Below are positions 5,268 to 8,607 of a stretch of 8,607 nt of DNA, piece by piece. A program made the position numbers and the translations under genes. Location: positions 1-8,607 of the forward strand of contig JAEORY010000147.1 in assembly GCA_016840645.1 (NCBI GenBank), read 5' to 3'. The stretch comes from Candidatus Borrarchaeota archaeon. GTDB taxonomy: Archaea > Asgardarchaeota > Sifarchaeia > Borrarchaeales > Borrarchaeaceae. A model generated the notes under the pieces. It had not been told where the DNA came from. It made no database searches and was given only the letters and a program-made list of their open reading frames with translations. Position 1 is the first letter of the stretch. Each line of letters starts with the position of its first letter.

Positions 5268-6092
5268 ATGGCACACAATTATAGGATCGCATTGGTAATG
5301 ATTTCTATTCTGATTGCCATGAACCTTGCAGGATGTGTACAACCAACCGTTGCTCAATACACCTCTGAGGAATTTCAACAAAGCTATGATGTAGCTGCTG
5401 GAACAGTACTGACAGTTGATAATCAAAACGGAAACATTATCGTTGAAGCATGGAATAACGATGACGTTGAAGTGTATGCCGAAAAAGTGACTCAATTTGG
5501 GCAAAGTGAACTGGACAAAGTCAGTATCGAAGTGACCACTGGAAATGAAATGACCGTCAAGACGACATATACGAACCTGTTTTGGTTTTTTAGTCATCCT
5601 AGAGTGACTGTGAATTACAGGATAAAGGTCCCGACAGATGTATCTGTCGAGCGCCTAGAAACTACGAACGGGGGTATTTCATTGGAGGGAACCACAGGAG
5701 ACGTAACTTTAATCAGCTCCAACGGCAATATAAACGTGAATGACGTTGACGGCTCTGTGGATGCCGAGACCACCAACGGCGGCATTACAATCAAAGATAC
5801 CACAAATGTTCGTACGGCAGAAACAAGCAATGGCAGAATTACGGTAGAAATCCCGTCTCTTAGTAGCAATGTGGAAATCAAAACTACAAATGGAGCAATT
5901 ACTGTCTATGTTTCCGAGGGCCTAGATGCTGACCTTTCGATGTCGACAACAAATGGGGTGATAACAATTCACGATGTTCAATTAGACTTAGAATCTTCCT
6001 CGGCGACCAGCGTTGAAGGCACTATGGGAGACGGTGGCTATGATCTTACCATTGAGACAACAAACGGCAGTATTGACCTTTACAAGTTATAA
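5268..6092 (+). CDS. DUF4097-like secreted lipoprotein with Asn-Gly beta-solenoid repeats
   Basis: A 274-residue exported protein. The N-terminus has a hydrophobic signal segment (about 6-19) ending in the lipobox LAGC, with Cys23 as the likely lipid-anchored residue, so the protein probably sits on the outer face of the membrane. The mature part fits DUF4097 (PF13349-like): repeated units of the form TTNGxIT(V/I), with Asn at about 54, 134, 152, 170, 188, 208, 229 and 266. The first consecutive spacings from 134 are exactly 18 residues, then 20 and 21, as expected for coils of a right-handed beta-solenoid with an asparagine ladder. Function of the family is not established; adhesion or envelope roles are suggested by name only. 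ATG 5262 is an alternative start adding two residues. It is monocistronic, with its own promoter and a strong T-rich end. Confidence 0.8.
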   Translation: MAHNYRIALVMISILIAMNLAGCVQPTVAQYTSEEFQQSYDVAAGTVLTVDNQNGNIIVEAWNNDDVEVYAEKVTQFGQSELDKVSIEVTTGNEMTVKTTYTNLFWFFSHPRVTVNYRIKVPTDVSVERLETTNGGISLEGTTGDVTLISSNGNINVNDVDGSVDAETTNGGITIKDTTNVRTAETSNGRITVEIPSLSSNVEIKTTNGAITVYVSEGLDADLSMSTTNGVITIHDVQLDLESSSATSVEGTMGDGGYDLTIETTNGSIDLYKL

Positions 6093-6140
6093 GAGAGGTT
6101 AGTAGGATAAGTAGGAGTAGGAAGCGTCGGTTTTCTCAAC

Positions 6141-6161
6141 TTTCCTTTTTTTTATTTTTTT
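6141..6161 (+). terminator. T-rich terminator after the lipoprotein gene
   Basis: Two long T-runs separated by a single A follow TTTCC, about 50 bases after the stop codon. No GC-rich hairpin precedes them, which fits archaeal T-tract termination. Confidence 0.6.
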
Positions 6162-6253
6162 ACCTGAGAATGATCTTGTAGTGGTAGCGAAATAGAGCGT
6201 TTTCCTGAAAGAAACTGTCAATTTTAGCATATATAAGAAATATAGAACAAATC

Positions 6254-6261
6254 AAAAAAAA
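6254..6261 (-). terminator. T-run terminator of the acyltransferase gene
   Basis: Eight A on the plus strand give eight T on the minus strand, about 33 bases beyond the acyltransferase stop. With 6141-6161 it makes a back-to-back termination zone between convergent genes. Confidence 0.5.
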
Positions 6262-6293
6262 GAGGGGAAGATAGCTTCAGAAGAGTTTTGCAA

Positions 6294-7463
6294 TTATGCG
6301 CTTTTTTTCTTTAGACTCATGCCGAATAAGAACCGAAGCACGTTGATTTGTCTAATTGGCACTAGTAAAATAGCTATTATCGCGAATGATACTGAGAAGA
6401 TGATGAAATATTTTATCATCACAATTGTGGTCATACTGACTACAAAGAAGGCTACTGCAACGATTATAGCCTCATGAAGGACATAGAATGGTAAGACAAG
6501 TTCATTTGAGAACTGTAAATATCTATGATTGAAACTCAGGAATCTGCGCCCTAAGCCAATTAAAGCAATCACCCAACACCAGCCATTAAAAGACCAAAGT
6601 GGCGTAAATAAAATATAGCCGCTCATTGTACCAAGATATTCTACACCAAGTGTTACAAAAATAACAAGAATAAGAACACTGGTAATAATACCTATTATAA
6701 GCGCCATTAAGCCATTCTTGTCTATGGACTGCATGAATTGTGAATTAGAAGCTACCACGTATGCTAGTATGAAAAAAGTCAGATACGTGGGCAATTTCCA
6801 GCCTCCGTAGCCGGATGGGAACACAAAAAAGGGCGGAATCGCAGCTAAATCCACAATAATCAAGGGGATCGCAAGTAAGAAGATTCCTCCTCGTCTATTG
6901 CAAATTGTTGCTAGTTTTGAGATTTTGTCATCTTTTTCTCGCAGATACTTGAAAAAATGTACTGTTATCAATGAAAACACGAAAAGCCAGAAAAGATACC
7001 ATAGATATATTCCCTGATTTGCTCCAGCAAAATAGGTCAACCTGGGAACTAAATCTAAAGGAAAACCGTAAAGGAAGTAGTCCCAAAAGTAGCCTTCAAA
7101 AAAGGATCCTGTATAGTAGCCATTAAAAACTGAAGTAAAGTAAACATGCACATAGAGGATTGTAAACAAAGCAAAAATGAAAGGAACCATGAGTCGCAGG
7201 AATCTCGTCTTAGTGAATTGTACAACACTCCGTTTACCCAGAGAAAAATAAGTCGCCATTCCCGAAACTACAAAAAACATCGGCATAATCCATCCTGTCA
7301 CGAAGACATTAACCAAAGTAAATACTGGATCTGGTGGTCCGGGATTCATGATGTGCCATGGAGTAATGATGAAAGGTCTTCCGCTATGGTAGAAAAAAAT
7401 CGTGCCCATCGCAATGACTCTCAGCCAATCAAGCCAATACCATCTTTCGATAGTGCGGCTCAT
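6294..7463 (-). CDS. Acyltransferase-3 family integral membrane protein, OpgC-like
   Basis: A 389-residue polytopic membrane protein with about ten hydrophobic segments, of the acyltransferase-3 family (PF01757), which transfers acyl groups, often acetyl or succinyl, onto exported polysaccharides or lipids. The N-terminus has the family signature WLDWLRVIAMGTIFFYHSGRP with the conserved His26. This is followed by WH (36-37), WIMPMFFVVSGMATYFSLGKR (58-78), the Arg/Lys-rich loop FTKTRFLRLMVP (83-94) and, late in the protein, LPFYVLHEAI with His330. The WH and MPMFFVVSG arrangement resembles bacterial glucan succinyltransferase OpgC (MdoC) more than the OatA type. The start ATG 7463 is preceded seven bases upstream by GGTGAG (7471-7476); a TTG at 7478 would add five residues and lacks such support. 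Acyl donor and acceptor are unknown. No glycosyltransferase is adjacent. Confidence 0.85.
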   Translation of the reverse strand: MSRTIERWYWLDWLRVIAMGTIFFYHSGRPFIITPWHIMNPGPPDPVFTLVNVFVTGWIMPMFFVVSGMATYFSLGKRSVVQFTKTRFLRLMVPFIFALFTILYVHVYFTSVFNGYYTGSFFEGYFWDYFLYGFPLDLVPRLTYFAGANQGIYLWYLFWLFVFSLITVHFFKYLREKDDKISKLATICNRRGGIFLLAIPLIIVDLAAIPPFFVFPSGYGGWKLPTYLTFFILAYVVASNSQFMQSIDKNGLMALIIGIITSVLILVIFVTLGVEYLGTMSGYILFTPLWSFNGWCWVIALIGLGRRFLSFNHRYLQFSNELVLPFYVLHEAIIVAVAFFVVSMTTIVMIKYFIIFSVSFAIIAILLVPIRQINVLRFLFGMSLKKKSA

Positions 7464-7519
7464 GTCTTTACTCACCAATCTCTATAAGATAATGAAATTT
7501 TTTATTAAGTGAATAAAAG

Positions 7520-7546
7520 AGTCATATTATATAAGTCATATAAAAA
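7520..7546 (-). promoter_or_regulatory. Promoter region of the acyltransferase gene with a short direct repeat
   Basis: On the minus strand, CTTATATAAT (7526-7535) and TTTTTATATG (about 7537-7546) are both TATA-like and would give leaders of about 40-50 bases. On the plus strand AGTCATAT occurs at 7520-7527 and again at 7534-7541, a 14-base period overlapping the TATA boxes. Elsewhere in the gap, TTTCAATTGAAA (7592-7603) is a perfect palindrome, and ACGCT/AGCGT arms (7552-7556 with 7564-7568) form a weak dyad in the 3' flank of the radical SAM gene. Confidence 0.4.
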
Positions 7547-7613
7547 GAAACACGCTGGAAAAAAGCGTATTTATAAGATATTAAGAGTCAATTTCAATTG
7601 AAAATGCCCTAAA

Positions 7614-8607
7614 TCAACTAGTTGCCTGAAAAAATCGACTCGATTTAAAGCCGTATATTCCGCATTTGACAGGATCTTCTCCCATAAGATTTTTACTATA
7701 CTGAAGGGCTCTAAACCGACATCCTCCTTTACAATCCGCTAGATGTGGGCAATCCAGTTCTCGGCAATTCAGAGCATCGAGTCCCCAGATCCAATTGTCC
7801 TTGATTTTTTCCCAACAGGAAAAAAGAGGATTGGTCTGAATATTGCCAACGGGTTGATCCTCAAAAAATCCACATTTTGCAACATCGCCGTTACTCATTA
7901 TGGCAGCCAGATGCGCTCCACAAGCATAGATATTTGAACTGTCCTCAAACGTATAACCCCAACCATATTCTTTCAAGGCCCTTGCAGCGTCTTCTATTGA
8001 TGCTTGAAGATCTAAATTCTCTAAAAAATCTCCTGATGGCGATGGAGCATCTAACATCCAACTTTCTATATTCATATCTTTGAGAATTTGTTCAAGTTCT
8101 GATAATTCGTCAATATTCTCTTTATGAACCATGGTTGCTACGCTTACCCGAATACCAAATGACTGTAATGTTTTAATTGCTTCAATAGATCTTTCAAACG
8201 CCCCTTTCATGTCTCGAAAACGATCATGGCTTTTAATTCCATCAATGCTTATCTGAACCTCATGCACAAGATCTTTTAGGCGTTCTGCAGTCTCTTTATC
8301 AATTAGCAAACCATTTGACAGAAGAATCTTTCGTATTTTGTAGTTTCTAATATTTTCTAGGAATTCAAAGATCTTTGAATGAAGGAGTGGTTCTCCACCA
8401 GATATGAGAAGTTTCAATCCTTGCATTTGATCGAGTTGCCGAACTATTTCGAGTAGAATCTGCAGATCTAACTCAATTGGAGCACTTTTATCAAGATAAC
8501 AATGAAGGCAAGTTAAGTTACATTTCGTGGTAACATGCAAAAGTAAGGTTCGTAAACTTGGGAGTGTTGATTGATCTACGGAATAAAAAGGGAGTTCCGA
8601 TGCCTTT
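7614..8607 (-). CDS. Radical SAM/SPASM protein, 5' end cut by the right window edge
   Basis: A partial radical SAM enzyme. The cluster-binding motif is CNLTCLHCY (CX3CX2C, 8499-8522), followed by ISGGEPL (GGEP, 8388-8399), LLSNGLLI, and a strand with EVQISIDG. The C-terminal SPASM domain (about 7662-7922) has Cys in the order C-x10-G-x4-C, C-x4-C-x5-C-x3-C, and a last C, seven in all, enough for two auxiliary 4Fe-4S clusters. A TTG at 8540 directly before the Cys motif is not a credible start: the frame stays open to the edge and encodes LPSLRTLLLHVTTKCN, typical of sequence before the first cluster motif. SPASM enzymes often modify ribosomal peptides, or mature enzyme subunits or cofactors; no precursor peptide gene is visible here. 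The acyltransferase lies downstream on the same strand, 150 bases away, with its own promoter. Confidence 0.85.
   Translation of the reverse strand, partial: KASELPFYSVDQSTLPSLRTLLLHVTTKCNLTCLHCYLDKSAPIELDLQILLEIVRQLDQMQGLKLLISGGEPLLHSKIFEFLENIRNYKIRKILLSNGLLIDKETAERLKDLVHEVQISIDGIKSHDRFRDMKGAFERSIEAIKTLQSFGIRVSVATMVHKENIDELSELEQILKDMNIESWMLDAPSPSGDFLENLDLQASIEDAARALKEYGWGYTFEDSSNIYACGAHLAAIMSNGDVAKCGFFEDQPVGNIQTNPLFSCWEKIKDNWIWGLDALNCRELDCPHLADCKGGCRFRALQYSKNLMGEDPVKCGIYGFKSSRFFQATS

Noticed and set aside
7743..8083. Plus-strand short open frames opposite the radical SAM gene
   Set aside because: Antisense to a gene with strong motifs; no ribosome-binding sites or recognisable domain.
1..8607. 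CRISPR array, insertion sequence or prophage genes
   Set aside because: No spaced direct repeats of 25-40 bases, no transposase or integrase motif and no terminal inverted repeats were seen on either strand.

Overview
The window looks archaeal. Several genes are preceded by TATA-box-like elements (for example at 762-768, 2867-2876 and 5189-5196), starts include ATG and TTG with purine-rich ribosome-binding sites, gene ends are followed by T-runs rather than hairpin terminators, and the central pair belongs to the corrinoid methylamine methyltransferase machinery typical of archaea. The DNA is AT-rich, most strongly in the methyltransferase and toxin-antitoxin region. I cannot name the lineage. 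The left edge may hold a promoter for a gene outside the window, and the right edge cuts a gene.

Layout, left to right. (1) Two divergent genes: a DJ-1/PfpI protein of the isonitrile-hydratase-like type (87-659, -) and a small permuted-type DNA methyltransferase with an SPPY motif (800-1681, +); an inverted repeat lies between them. (2) A convergent, apparently gene-free stretch (1682-2080) with overlapping inverted repeats and an open frame that may be a decayed gene end. (3) A two-gene HEPN/MNT toxin-antitoxin operon on the minus strand (2081-2814). (4) Divergent from it, an operon of an MtmB-type methyltransferase (2988-4367) and its cognate corrinoid protein (4397-5050). (5) A DUF4097-type lipoprotein with an Asn-Gly repeat ladder (5268-6092, +), closed by a T-rich terminator. 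(6) On the minus strand, an acyltransferase-3 membrane protein (6294-7463) and a radical SAM/SPASM protein (7614 to the right edge) whose reading frame runs off the window.

The most interesting point is the mtmB-mtmC pair. The protein is a full-length MtmB relative, but the codon for pyrrolysine in methanogen MtmB is a histidine codon here (CAT, 3585-3587). By my alignment from memory, the two active-site glutamates around pyrrolysine have become Leu and Val. The corrinoid protein keeps its cobalt-ligand motif. The pair therefore looks like an intact corrinoid methyl-transfer module whose methyl donor is probably not handled by pyrrolysine chemistry, comparable in logic to the pyrrolysine-free MttB/MtgB enzymes. 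No pyl genes, reductive activator or second-step methyltransferase are in the window.

A second, weaker theme is an inverted repeat with arms CGTGAA/TTCACG, found in two intergenic regions (714-733 and 5125-5143), each upstream of a candidate TATA box.
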